DNA of 41,530 bases from Polaromonas sp. (GTDB taxonomy: Bacteria > Pseudomonadota > Gammaproteobacteria > Burkholderiales > Burkholderiaceae_C). Where the stretch lies: NCBI RefSeq assembly GCF_012927415.1, contig NZ_JABBPF010000167.1, positions 1 through 41,530 of the forward strand, read 5' to 3'. The position numbers and the translations under genes are program-made. Below the pieces are notes generated by a model. It did not search any database. It saw only the letters and a list, made by a program, of their open reading frames with translations, and had not been told where the DNA came from. Below, piece by piece: positions 8,101 through 16,293 of the stretch. How positions within the stretch are numbered: position 1 is the first letter of the stretch; each line of letters starts with the position of its first letter.

Positions 8101-9090
8101 ATGAAACTCAAACTAAAGGCCGTGCTGATGGCCTCGACGGTATCGCTCGCCGCAGGCTTCGCCTTGCCCGCGCTGGCACAAGCGTCATTCCCGGATCACC
8201 CGGTTTCGCTGGTCGTGCCCTTCGCGGCGGGCGGCCCGACGGACGTTGTGGCCCGCATGATCGCCATTCCCATGGGCAAGTCGCTGGGGCAGACCGTGCT
8301 GGTGGAAAACGCAGTCGGCGCGGGCGGCACGATTGCCTCGACCAAAGTGGCGCGCGCCGCGCCCAATGGCTACACCATTCTGATTCATCACATGGGCATG
8401 TCCACGGCGCCGGCCCTTTACAAGAAGCTGGCCTTCGATCCGCTGAAGGACTATGAATACATCGGCCAGGTGGTCGATGTTCCCATGACCCTGCTGGCGC
8501 GCAAGGACTTTCCGGCCAACAACCTGAAAGAACTGCAGGCCTACGTGAAGGTCAACAAGGACAAGATCTCGCTGGCCAACGCCGGTCTGGGTGCAGTGTC
8601 GCACCTGTGCGGCCTGCTTTTCATGAGCCAGCTTGGGGTCGAGCTCAACACCATTCCTTACAAGGGAACCGGCCCGGCCATGAACGATCTGCTGGGCGGC
8701 CAGGTGGATCTGCTTTGCGACCAGACCACGCAGACTGTGCCGATGATCAAGGACGGCCGCGTCAAGGTGTTTGGGGTGACCACGCTCAAGCGCCTGACCG
8801 CTTTGCCGAACGTCCCCACGCTCGACGAGCAAGGGATGAAGGGCTTTGAAGTGAAGGTCTGGCACGGCATGTATGCACCCAAGGGCACGCCAAAGCCAAT
8901 CCTGGACAAGCTCACAGCCGCGTTGCAAGTGGCGATGCAGGACCCGATGGTCAGGCAGCGCATGACCGATTTGAGTTCTGAAATTGTTCCGATGGACAAG
9001 ATCAGCGCCAATGGCCTGAAGAGTCACCTCGAGGCCGAAATCGCCAAGTGGGGACCGGTGATCAAAAAAGCAGGCGTTTACGCGGATTAA
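8101..9090 (+). CDS. Bug-family tripartite tricarboxylate transporter substrate-binding protein (second copy)
   Basis: 329 residues from ATG 8101, with a strong purine-rich site (AAGGAAAGAG, 8086-8095); an in-frame ATG at 8077 lies upstream of that site and is unlikely. Sec signal peptide ending ALAQ, then SFPDHPVSLVVPFAAGGPTD and VLVENAVGAGGTI, the standard Bug signatures. The gene closes the operon that begins with another Bug receptor at 2164. The two are clearly different sequences, so they are not a recent duplication and may bind different acids. No TctAB membrane genes are nearby. Confidence 0.92.
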   Translation: MKLKLKAVLMASTVSLAAGFALPALAQASFPDHPVSLVVPFAAGGPTDVVARMIAIPMGKSLGQTVLVENAVGAGGTIASTKVARAAPNGYTILIHHMGMSTAPALYKKLAFDPLKDYEYIGQVVDVPMTLLARKDFPANNLKELQAYVKVNKDKISLANAGLGAVSHLCGLLFMSQLGVELNTIPYKGTGPAMNDLLGGQVDLLCDQTTQTVPMIKDGRVKVFGVTTLKRLTALPNVPTLDEQGMKGFEVKVWHGMYAPKGTPKPILDKLTAALQVAMQDPMVRQRMTDLSSEIVPMDKISANGLKSHLEAEIAKWGPVIKKAGVYAD

Positions 9091-9672
9091 TGGCGATTTA
9101 AGCCTGCTGTCCAGGTAAATCGGGCACCACGCGCTATCAAATTAGAATTTTTCGGCGTTTCACGGTCCTCGGCGGCTACACCTTGGGCCCCATGGCGCTT
9201 CTTTTACGGATGTTTTGGGGTTGCTGATCGGCTTGCCCTGCGATACGCTGCGCCAGTAATGACACCAGCAGGCCTTTGATCGCCCAAGCAGCTAAAGCTT
9301 GAGCATTTTTATTGTAAGGTGACGGACCTTGACCCCGGCACTGGCTCCGCAGTTAGGGCTGCTTGGTTCCCCATCTGACCCGGTTGGCCGCTTTACCATG
9401 CGGGAAGGCCCGTCGCATTGGATTATAAGGGGCTTGGCGATGACCTTTCCAGCCCGGCTAATATTTGGGGGCTGCAGGGCAGGGTGATGTTGCGGCCCTG
9501 GTCTGCCGTCTGGCGCGAGGCCGGTGTCTGGACAAGGCCGCGAGCCCGCTGCAGCGACCGTCCGCCATGTGCGCGGAAAAAGCGCAAGCCGGGCAAGCAG
9601 CTAGAGGCCATGCCGGCTGTTCGCCAACAGGCACAATCGGGTATTCAACACTGCAGTTCAAGGAGTGCCCCG
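9091..9672. other. Intergenic region without a recognisable gene
   Basis: About 580 bp between the second Bug gene and parA. The parA frame stays open upstream to 9418, but its translation there (tryptophan and arginine rich, no domain) and the good ribosome site at 9660-9665 argue that it is non-coding. No terminator with a T-run, tRNA or clear promoter was found; TATAAG at 9424-9429 resembles a -10 but lacks a matching -35. Confidence 0.6.
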
Positions 9673-10440
9673 ATGCCATGCGTCGTTTTTAATCAAAAGG
9701 GTGGGGTTGGCAAGTCCACCATCACCTGCAATCTGGCCGCCATCAGCGCAAGTCAGGGGTTGCGCACTCTGGTCATTGATCTGGACCCGCAGGGCAATTC
9801 CAGTGCTTATCTGCTTGGCGGGCACGCGACCCGGGATCAACCCAATGTCGCCGGATTTTTTGAAAACACTCTGAGCTTCAACTTGCGCAAGGTGTCGCCC
9901 GCCGAATTCATCGTGGCCACGCCGCATGAGGGTCTTGACCTGATGCCGTCCAGCCCTTTGCTGGACGAGTTGCAGGCCAAGCTGGAGTCACGGCACAAGA
10001 TTCTCAAATTGCGGGAGGCACTCCAACAGCTGGCAGCTGACTACGACCGTATTTACATCGACACGCCGCCAGCCTTGAATTTTTATACCCGTTCGGCGCT
10101 GATTGCGGCACGCGGTTGTCTGATCCCGTTCGACTGCGACGACTTTTCACGCAAGGCGCTGTACACCCTACTGGAAAATGTGAAGGAAATCCAGGCCGAT
10201 CACAATCCCGAGCTGGTGGTTGAGGGAATTGTGGTGAACCAATTCCAGCCCCGCGCCAATTTGCCCCAGCGCATCGTCAATGAATTGATTGCAGAAGGGC
10301 TGCCCGTGCTGCAGCCTTACTTGCCTGCCTCCGTCAGAATCCGTGAATCCCATGAGCAGTCGCTGCCGATGATTTACCTCGATCCGGGTCACAAACTGAC
10401 GCAGGCGCTGGTGGCGTTACACGAAACACTGAAGCGCTGA
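9673..10440 (+). CDS. ParA-family ATPase (orphan, type Ib-like)
   Basis: 255 residues from ATG 9673, with AAGGAG at 9660-9665 and 7-bp spacing. The deviant Walker A motif KGGVGKST spans residues 9-16, Walker A' is VIDLDPQGNSS and Walker B is DRIYIDTPPAL. There is no N-terminal helix-turn-helix, as in small ParA/MinD/Soj-type ATPases. These form ATP-dependent dimers that move DNA or protein cargo on the nucleoid or membrane. No parB or other partner gene follows; the next features are sox remnants. It could position a chromosomal cargo or be an orphan of a lost element. Confidence 0.9.
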   Translation: MPCVVFNQKGGVGKSTITCNLAAISASQGLRTLVIDLDPQGNSSAYLLGGHATRDQPNVAGFFENTLSFNLRKVSPAEFIVATPHEGLDLMPSSPLLDELQAKLESRHKILKLREALQQLAADYDRIYIDTPPALNFYTRSALIAARGCLIPFDCDDFSRKALYTLLENVKEIQADHNPELVVEGIVVNQFQPRANLPQRIVNELIAEGLPVLQPYLPASVRIRESHEQSLPMIYLDPGHKLTQALVALHETLKR

Positions 10441-10582
10441 TCCCGGTACTTCGCGGTCTCGGACTGCGGACGCCTGATATGGCAGTTCAGGCCAGCCGGC
10501 GCCTGTCCACACGCCGGACCTGCTGAACGCAATGGGTGAGCTATACGACACTGAACTGAGCCCGGGTCTTTCGCGTCTATAG

Positions 10583-10921
10583 GTGGCAGAGTGCGGTGCC
10601 CTGCATATGCAGGATCGCGGTGGCCTTGTATTGCAAACCCCTGGCATGGTAGCGCCAGCAGCTGCAGACGCTATCGAGGCCAAGGCAGCCCAGGCGCTGA
10701 TCCGGAAGAACCATTGCACGGTGTGCCATGCCGTTGACAAAAAGCCGAGAGGTCCTAGTTTTGCAGATATTGCAAAAAAACAGGCAGCCAAGGTCGATTA
10801 GCTGACCGCTAAGATCCTCACCGGTGGTTCAGGGATTTGGGGGCCGATCCCCATGCTGCGCCAGTCGCCGGGCGTGGCGCTGTCAAATGCAGCCTGTGGA
10901 TCACTCCATTGGCGTGTATGA
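10583..10921 (+). pseudogene. Class I cytochrome c pseudogene with in-frame TAG
   Basis: One frame reads EAKAAQALIRKNHCTVCHAV, with a haem motif CxxCH, then GPSFADIAKK, an in-frame TAG at 10799-10801, and LTAKILTGGSGIWGPIPM, the axial-methionine loop of small cytochromes of the c551/c552 type. The frame ends at TGA 10919-10921. The N-terminus lacks a convincing signal peptide, and the last helix (LRQSPGVALSNAACGSLHW) looks degraded. The nonsense codon falls between the haem site and the methionine ligand, so no functional holocytochrome is expected. It directly precedes soxY and was probably part of the same sulfur-oxidation cluster. Confidence 0.8.
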
Positions 10922-10962
10922 ATAAGTTGATTGGTATTTGCCTAACTATGAGGAAGAATTTT

Positions 10963-11418
10963 ATGCAAACGCGCAGACAAGCAGTCCAGAAAGCCGCCGT
11001 TGTGGCCGGCCTGCTGGCGTCCACAAGTCTATTTCCCCAATTCGCCTTCGCCTTTAGCAAAGATGCGTTTGAAGCCAAAAATACTCGGGACGCACTCCAG
11101 GCTCTTGGCGCTGGCGGCCTGACCGAAAGCAAGGACGTCATCCTTACCGCCCCTGACATCGCCGAAAACGGTGCGGTGGTTCCGTTCGCCGTCAGCACCA
11201 CGCTGCCGGGGGTCAAAAGGCTGCTGATTTTGGTGGAGAAAAACCCAGCCTCGTTGATTGCCCTGTTCAATGTTTCCGAAAGCATCGAGCCCGCTTTTTC
11301 CACCCGCGCCAAGATGGCCCAGTCTTCCGACGTATACGCCGTCGCTCTTATGGCCGACGGCAAGGCGATGTATGCAAAGAAGGAAGTCAAGATAACGCTA
11401 GGCGGCTGCGGCGGTTGA
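10963..11418 (+). CDS. soxY: SoxY, thiosulfate-oxidation carrier subunit
   Basis: 151 residues from ATG 10963, with AGGAAG (10951-10956) upstream. A Tat-type signal peptide (TRRQAVQKAAVVAGLL) directs periplasmic export, matching the family. The C-terminus is GGCGG, the swinging arm whose cysteine (residue 149) carries sulfur intermediates. In the Sox pathway SoxY pairs with SoxZ; SoxXA links thiosulfate to the cysteine and SoxB hydrolyses the sulfone. soxZ follows after 53 bp. The gene appears intact although both flanking cytochrome genes are broken. Confidence 0.93.
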   Translation: MQTRRQAVQKAAVVAGLLASTSLFPQFAFAFSKDAFEAKNTRDALQALGAGGLTESKDVILTAPDIAENGAVVPFAVSTTLPGVKRLLILVEKNPASLIALFNVSESIEPAFSTRAKMAQSSDVYAVALMADGKAMYAKKEVKITLGGCGG

Positions 11419-11471
11419 TTGTTCCGCAGGCACATTCACACACCAAGTCATGACAGGTTAGGAGCAAAAAA

Positions 11472-11783
11472 ATGGCAGATCCGATGCGCATTCGCGCCCA
11501 GGTAGCAGGCGATAAAGCTACTGTTCGCGTTCTCATGGCGCATGAAATGGAAAGCGGTCAACGCAAGGACGCTGGCGGCAAGATCGTTCCGGCCTGGTAT
11601 ATCCAGGAAGTTACTGCCTCCCACAATGGCAAGCCCGTGCTCACCGCTGAATGGGGTCCTGGAGTGTCGAAAAACCCCTTTTTGCAGTTTGTTGTCAGGG
11701 GTGCCAAGGCGGGTGACAAAATTGGCGTGAGCTGGAAAGACAACCGGGGCGACACCCGCAGCGACGAAGCCACGGTGTCCTGA
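11472..11783 (+). CDS. soxZ: SoxZ, partner of SoxY
   Basis: 103 residues, the usual SoxZ length, with AGGAGC (11459-11464) ahead of the ATG. No signal peptide is visible, as expected, since SoxZ is exported with SoxY. Family features are MRIRAQVAGDKATVRVLMAH at the N-terminus, the central KIVPAWYIQEVTA, and the immunoglobulin-like C-terminal strands ending KDNRGDTRSDEATVS. Together with SoxY it forms the carrier for bound sulfur intermediates. Downstream, where soxA and soxX usually lie, only a soxX remnant is found. Confidence 0.93.
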   Translation: MADPMRIRAQVAGDKATVRVLMAHEMESGQRKDAGGKIVPAWYIQEVTASHNGKPVLTAEWGPGVSKNPFLQFVVRGAKAGDKIGVSWKDNRGDTRSDEATVS

Positions 11784-11924
11784 CTGCCTCCGGGCGCGAA
11801 AGGAAAAGTGGAAGGCTTACCCTTTTTTACTTCAATCGAAAACAGGTAAAAGAGGGGGCCGCGAGGACGAAAAGGGCACGGTCGCGGATTGCGCTAATCT
11901 GTCTGCCAGAGGCCGTCCGAAAAA

Positions 11925-12112
11925 AAATTTGCAGGCGACTGGGAAGCTGGCAAAGCGCTTGTACAAAGCGGTCGCGGGATGATCTGGATTTCGAGGTCTT
12001 ATGAGGCCTGCTTCAACATACCGCGTGCCTGACATATGAGTATTTGACCGGGTTCCAGATCAAGGATATTGTGGCCTTGCTGCTCAATCCCAAATCGCCC
12101 GTCAACCGCTGA
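11925..12112 (+). pseudogene. soxX: soxX remnant (3' part only)
   Basis: The frame ending at TGA 12110-12112 encodes YLTGFQIKDIVALLLNPK followed by SPVNR, the characteristic C-terminus of SoxX cytochromes (LT..QI.D..A.L.DP.SPVN). Just upstream, another frame reads SRSYEACFNIPRA, which fits the preceding SoxX segment (VFNP...MPRFG), so a frameshift separates them. No CxxCH haem site is found, and only about 140 bp separate this from soxZ, so the 5' part of soxX and all of soxA are missing. The remnant sits directly upstream of soxB. Assignment rests on remembered family sequence. Confidence 0.65.
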
Positions 12113-12168
12113 TACGGCCCCATCCGGCAGACGCCGGCTTTTTATTTCCTGTCATTTCTGGCGACTGT

Positions 12169-13902
12169 ATGAATTTGACCAAACGCGAATTTTTTCAGGT
12201 GCTGGGCGCAGGCACCATGGCCGGCATGAGTCTGGGGACTTACGCGGACGCGGACGCTGCCTCTGCAAGCAACGGGCTGTATGACATCCCGAAGTTCGGC
12301 AATGTGTCCTTTCTGCACATGACCGATTGTCACGCGCAGCTCAAACCGATTTATTTTCGCGAACCCAGCATCAACATCGGTCTCGGTGCCATGAAAGGGA
12401 ACCTGCCTCATCTGGTGGGCGAGCATTTGCTGAAGGTGGCCAACGTGCGCCCCGGCACGGCTGAGGCTTATTCCTTGAGCTATCTGGACTATGAAAAGGC
12501 AGCCCGGCGTTATGGAAAAGTCGGTGGTTTTGCGCACCTGGCGACGCTGGTCAAGCGAATGAAGGCCAGCCGACCCGATGCGCTGCTGCTCGACGGTGGC
12601 GACACCTGGCAGGGGTCCGGAACGGCGCTTTGGACACATGGTCAGGACATGGTGGACGCCAGCAAACTGCTGGGTGTGGACGTGATGACCGGCCATTGGG
12701 AATTCACCCTGGGCATGGAGCGGGTGAAAGAAATTGTTGAGAAAGACTTTGCCGGCAAGGTCGATTTTGTCGCCCAGAACATCAAGACACAGGATTTTGG
12801 CGACCCGGTGTTCAAGCCTTATGTGATTCGAGAAATCAATGGGGTACCCTGCGCAATCATCGGCCAGGCTTTCCCCTATACCCCGATTGCCAACCCGCGC
12901 TACATGATGGCGGACTGGGCGTTTGGCATCCAGGAAGAAAACCTGCAGAAGATGGTCGACGAGGCGCGTGGGAAGGGCGCGCAGGTCATCGTCGTTCTGA
13001 GTCACAACGGCATGGATGTGGACCTGAAGATGGCGGGGCGAGTCAGCGGCATCGACGCCATCATGGGCGGCCATACGCACGATGGCATGCCGGTGGCCGT
13101 GCTGGTGTCGAACAAGGGCGGCAAGACCATCGTCACCAACGCGGGCTCCAACAGCAAGTTTCTGGGCGTGCTTGACTTCGATGTCAAGGACAAGCGGGTG
13201 GCGGACTTTCGCTACAAGCTGCTGCCGGTATTTGCCAACATGCTGCCAGCAGACGCTGAAATGGACGCGCTCATCACCCGGGTGCGCGGGCCGTATGAAG
13301 CCAAACTGGCCGAAAAGCTGGCGGTCACTGAGGGCGCGCTTTACCGCCGTGGCAACTTCAACGGCACCGGCGACCAGTTGCTGGTCGATGCGCTGATGGA
13401 GGTGCAGGGTGCCGAAATTGCCTTTTCTCCCGGTTTTCGCTGGGGCACAACGCTGCTGCCAGGCCAAGCCATCACGCGCGAATGGTTGATGGACATGACG
13501 GCCACCACCTATTCCTACGCCACTGTCACCGAGATCAGCGGCGAAACCATCAAGACCGTGCTTGAGGACGTGGCCGACAACCTGTTCAACCCCGACCCTT
13601 ACTACCAGCAAGGCGGTGACATGGTGCGCGTTGGCGGGCTCCAGTACAGCTGCACGCCAGCGGCCGGCATGGGCAAACGTATCGACGACATGCGCCTGAA
13701 CGGAAAGCCGATCGAGGCGGATAAGCAATACAAGGTGGCGGGCTGGGCACCGGTGGCAGAAGAAGCGCGGACGGCCGGCAACCCGATGGTCTGGGATGTG
13801 GTGGAAACCTGGCTCAAGGCCCGCGGCGGCAAGGTGGCGCGGCGCGAGCTCAACACCCCGAAGCTCGAAGGCGTCAAGGCCAACCCGGGCTACGCAGCCT
13901 GA
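12169..13902 (+). CDS. soxB: SoxB, periplasmic thiosulfohydrolase
   Basis: 577 residues. SoxB is a di-manganese hydrolase of the 5'-nucleotidase fold that releases sulfate from SoxY-bound thiosulfonate. The metal and active-site motifs are intact: DCH (Asp53, His55), GGDTW (Asp145), GHWEF (His176), SHNG (His279) and GGHTH (His302, His304). The C-terminal nucleotidase domain follows from about residue 370. The signal peptide reads TKREFFQVLGAG, so the twin-arginine pair expected of a Tat substrate is KR here. No strong ribosome site is visible. soxB is the last gene of the eroded sox locus and looks functional on its own. Confidence 0.93.
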   Translation: MNLTKREFFQVLGAGTMAGMSLGTYADADAASASNGLYDIPKFGNVSFLHMTDCHAQLKPIYFREPSINIGLGAMKGNLPHLVGEHLLKVANVRPGTAEAYSLSYLDYEKAARRYGKVGGFAHLATLVKRMKASRPDALLLDGGDTWQGSGTALWTHGQDMVDASKLLGVDVMTGHWEFTLGMERVKEIVEKDFAGKVDFVAQNIKTQDFGDPVFKPYVIREINGVPCAIIGQAFPYTPIANPRYMMADWAFGIQEENLQKMVDEARGKGAQVIVVLSHNGMDVDLKMAGRVSGIDAIMGGHTHDGMPVAVLVSNKGGKTIVTNAGSNSKFLGVLDFDVKDKRVADFRYKLLPVFANMLPADAEMDALITRVRGPYEAKLAEKLAVTEGALYRRGNFNGTGDQLLVDALMEVQGAEIAFSPGFRWGTTLLPGQAITREWLMDMTATTYSYATVTEISGETIKTVLEDVADNLFNPDPYYQQGGDMVRVGGLQYSCTPAAGMGKRIDDMRLNGKPIEADKQYKVAGWAPVAEEARTAGNPMVWDVVETWLKARGGKVARRELNTPKLEGVKANPGYAA

Positions 13903-13966
13903 CCGACCCTCATCCTTGCCTGCAGTGGCTTTGGGCACTTGCCGGGGCTTTCGGCATCGGTCAATT

Positions 13967-13972
13967 TAGAAT
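13967..13972 (+). promoter_or_regulatory. Possible -10 element of dnaX
   Basis: TAGAAT lies 7 bp before the dnaX ATG at 13979, and no Shine-Dalgarno sequence is present in that gap. Transcription from this -10 would begin at or near the start codon, giving a leaderless message. No good -35 was found at 16-18 bp spacing, so this is a weak call. Confidence 0.3.
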
Positions 13973-13978
13973 GGCCCG

Positions 13979-15859
13979 ATGTCCTATCTAGTTCTTGCCC
14001 GCAAATACCGTCCCCGAAATTTCTCTGAAATGGTCGGTCAGTCACATGTGGTGCAGGCGCTTGGCAATGCGCTCAACACTGGACGATTGCACCATGCCTA
14101 CCTTTTTACCGGTACCCGGGGCGTGGGAAAAACGACTGTTTCCCGCATTCTTGCCAAGTCACTTAATTGCACCGGCGTTGACGGGCAGGGCGGCATTACT
14201 GCTGAACCGTGTGGGGTATGCGACGCTTGCAGAGACATTGACAGTGGCCGCTTCGTGGATTACACCGAGCTGGACGCTGCGTCGAACCGCGGGGTCGATG
14301 AAATCGCGCAGCTGCTGGAGCAGGCGGTTTACAAACCGGTGGTCGGCCGTTTCAAGGTCTTCATGATTGACGAGGTTCACATGCTCACGAACACGGCGTT
14401 CAACGCCATGCTCAAGACGCTGGAAGAGCCCCCCGAGTACCTCAAATTTGTGCTGGCCACGACTGACCCGCAAAAAGTGCCGGCGACTGTGCTCTCCCGC
14501 TGTTTGCAGTTCAACCTTCGGCCGATGGCACCTGAGACAGTGCTTGAGCATCTGGTGCAGGTGCTGGGCGCTGAAAACGTTCCCGCCGAGCCGCAGGCCC
14601 TGCGCCTGCTGTCGCGCGCGGCGCGCGGCTCCATGCGCGACGCATTGTCACTGACCGACCAGGCCATCGCATTTGGCTCGGGCAGGCTCGATGAAGCCAG
14701 TGTGCGCGTCATGCTGGGCAGCGTCGACCGCAGTTATGTGTTTCGCCTGCTCGACGCGCTGGCACGGGGCGATGGCCGCACGGTGGTTGAAACTTCCGAA
14801 GTGCTGCGCCTCAACGGCCTGAGTGCTGCCGCCACTCTGGAAGAGATGGCAACCGTGTTGCAGCGCATGGCAGTGTTGCAGACGGTGCCCGACATGGGCC
14901 GGGATGACGATGATGCCGATCCCGAAATTGCCGAAACGGCGCGGCTTGCGCGGGCGATGCCTGCCGACGAAACGCAACTGCTCTACAGCATGTGCCTGCA
15001 TGGGCGCGGCGAGCTGGGCCTTGCGCCCGACGAATACGCGGCGCTGACCATGGTTTTGCTGCGTTTGCTGGCGTTCAAGCCTTCGCAGGCCCGCACGTCT
15101 ACCGCACCCTTGCCGTCACACCCACCTGAGGGACAAGCAGTGACGGGGAGCGCCGCCGAGCCTGCAAAAAAGCCGCTGGCTAAACGACCGGTAGGTCCCA
15201 CCGCGGAAGCCCTGCAGGTCAGTGCGCCCGCGTCGGCCCCGATTCCAACTCCCGGAAAAGCGTTTTTGAAGACACCAGCGGCGATAGCGACGCCAGAATA
15301 TGCCACTGAGCTGCCTCCCAACCTCGAAAAGGAGTCAAATACGGCTCACGTCCAGGTAATTCGGCTTGAGGTTGCTATTGATTCAGTAGCGCTGATTGCG
15401 CTGCCGCAAGAACCGTTGCGCGCTCCAGTGCCTGTGCGCGTGACGGATGCGTCCATGCCGCAAACCTCTCTCGGCGATGTCTGGAGCGCCATCGTCAACC
15501 AGCTGGTCAATGCGGAAGTGGTGGCTGCACTGACGCGCGAGCTGGCGCTGCAGTCCGAGCTTTGCAGCCAGGACGCCAGTTTGTGGACTTTGCGTGTTGA
15601 GCGGGAGTCTCTCAGCCAGCCGGCCGCGCGTGAAAAATTGCAGGCAGCGCTGCAAACTTCCTTGTCAGAGCCTGCGCTGAAGCTCGCCGTGGAGATCGGT
15701 CCAGTGACTGACACCCCGGCGCGCCGCAGCGCCGCTGCATTGGCCGAGCGCCAGCGGGAAGCCGAGGCGTTGATCCAGAACGACCCGTTTGTGCAGGACA
15801 TGATGCGGGACTGGGGCGCCAAAATTGTTCCCGGCAGCATCAAGAGCGTTTTGTCCTGA
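13979..15859 (+). CDS. dnaX: DNA polymerase III subunits tau and gamma
   Basis: 626 residues. This is the clamp-loader ATPase: Walker A GTRGVGKT at residues 45-52, a zinc-binding segment with four cysteines (CTG...CGVCDAC), Walker B MIDEVHML and the SRC motif. Domains I-III end near residue 365. A proline/alanine-rich linker follows, then the tau-specific domain that binds DnaB and the polymerase. In the linker, A AAA AAG (15166-15172) is in slippery phase, and a -1 shift meets TAA at 15181-15183, predicting a gamma protein of about 401 residues. A palindromic repeat copy (15372-15401) is read in frame. Conserved order dnaX-ybaB-recR. Confidence 0.97.
   Translation: MSYLVLARKYRPRNFSEMVGQSHVVQALGNALNTGRLHHAYLFTGTRGVGKTTVSRILAKSLNCTGVDGQGGITAEPCGVCDACRDIDSGRFVDYTELDAASNRGVDEIAQLLEQAVYKPVVGRFKVFMIDEVHMLTNTAFNAMLKTLEEPPEYLKFVLATTDPQKVPATVLSRCLQFNLRPMAPETVLEHLVQVLGAENVPAEPQALRLLSRAARGSMRDALSLTDQAIAFGSGRLDEASVRVMLGSVDRSYVFRLLDALARGDGRTVVETSEVLRLNGLSAAATLEEMATVLQRMAVLQTVPDMGRDDDDADPEIAETARLARAMPADETQLLYSMCLHGRGELGLAPDEYAALTMVLLRLLAFKPSQARTSTAPLPSHPPEGQAVTGSAAEPAKKPLAKRPVGPTAEALQVSAPASAPIPTPGKAFLKTPAAIATPEYATELPPNLEKESNTAHVQVIRLEVAIDSVALIALPQEPLRAPVPVRVTDASMPQTSLGDVWSAIVNQLVNAEVVAALTRELALQSELCSQDASLWTLRVERESLSQPAAREKLQAALQTSLSEPALKLAVEIGPVTDTPARRSAAALAERQREAEALIQNDPFVQDMMRDWGAKIVPGSIKSVLS
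15145..15197 (+). promoter_or_regulatory. dnaX: Predicted programmed -1 frameshift signal in dnaX
   Basis: The slippery heptamer A AAA AAG occupies 15166-15172 with codons GCA-AAA-AAG, as in E. coli dnaX. After a -1 slip the reading is GCC GCT GGC TAA, ending at 15183. Upstream, GGGGAG (15145-15150) could act as a stimulatory Shine-Dalgarno-like element, though it is 15 nt away. Downstream, GACC-GGTA-GGTC (15186-15197) can form a small hairpin, possibly enclosed by CCGC (15173-15176) pairing with GCGG (15203-15206). The phase and stop are seen; frameshifting itself is inference. Confidence 0.65.
15372..15401 (+). repeat. Palindromic repeat, copy C, inside dnaX
   Basis: GCTA (15374-15377) and TAGC (15387-15390) form the stem, with the family context TTGCTATTGATT before and GATTGCGC after. 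It is read in frame as [10 protein letters not shown] at about residues 465-474 of tau, in the poorly conserved linker, so the gene stays open. Confidence 0.5.
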
Positions 15860-15935
15860 CCCGGGGCATAAGCCGCTCTCCCAAGTTGATAATGCTCCTC
15901 AGCAATTTCAGAATTCAAAATTCAAAGGAAAGAAC

Positions 15936-16268
15936 ATGTTTAACAAAGGACAACTCGCAGGCCTCATGAAACAGGCGCAAGCGATGCAGGAAAACCTGAA
16001 AAAAGCGCAGGATGACCTGGCTTTTGTCGAAGTCACTGCGGAAGCTGGTGCCGGCCTCGTGAAGGTCACCATGACCTGCAAGCATGACGTCAAGCGTATC
16101 GAGATTGACCCCAGCCTGCTCACCGAAGACAAAGACATGCTTGAAGACCTGGTCGCCGCTGCTTTCAATGCCGCCGTGCGCAAGGCTGAGGAAGTCAGCC
16201 AGGAGAAGATGGGTAAACTGACGGCCGGAATGCCGGCGCTTCCAGGTGGCATGAAATTCCCTTTCTGA
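15936..16268 (+). CDS. ybaB: YbaB/EbfC family nucleoid-associated protein
   Basis: 110 residues from ATG 15936, with AAAGGAAAG (15924-15932) just upstream. The N-terminal helix [20 protein letters not shown], the strand segment [15 protein letters not shown] and the C-terminal helix [19 protein letters not shown] followed by a glycine/proline-rich tail are typical. The protein forms a tweezer-shaped dimer that binds DNA; it is a small nucleoid protein of uncertain cellular role. It lies between dnaX (76 bp upstream) and recR (25 bp downstream), the order conserved in many proteobacteria. Confidence 0.95.
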   Translation: MFNKGQLAGLMKQAQAMQENLKKAQDDLAFVEVTAEAGAGLVKVTMTCKHDVKRIEIDPSLLTEDKDMLEDLVAAAFNAAVRKAEEVSQEKMGKLTAGMPALPGGMKFPF

Positions 16269-16293
16269 CCCGAATCCTTCCGCATTCAAGACG

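Noticed and set aside
9130-9155. Another copy of the GCTAT palindrome
   Set aside because: GCGCTATC is present but no complementary arm follows at the right distance.
9418-9672. N-terminal extension of ParA
   Set aside because: The translation has no family similarity, and a strong ribosome site precedes the ATG at 9673.
12142-13938. Very long open frame on the minus strand opposite soxB
   Set aside because: It mirrors soxB in high-GC DNA, has histidine/arginine-rich low-quality composition and no domain, while soxB has all catalytic motifs.
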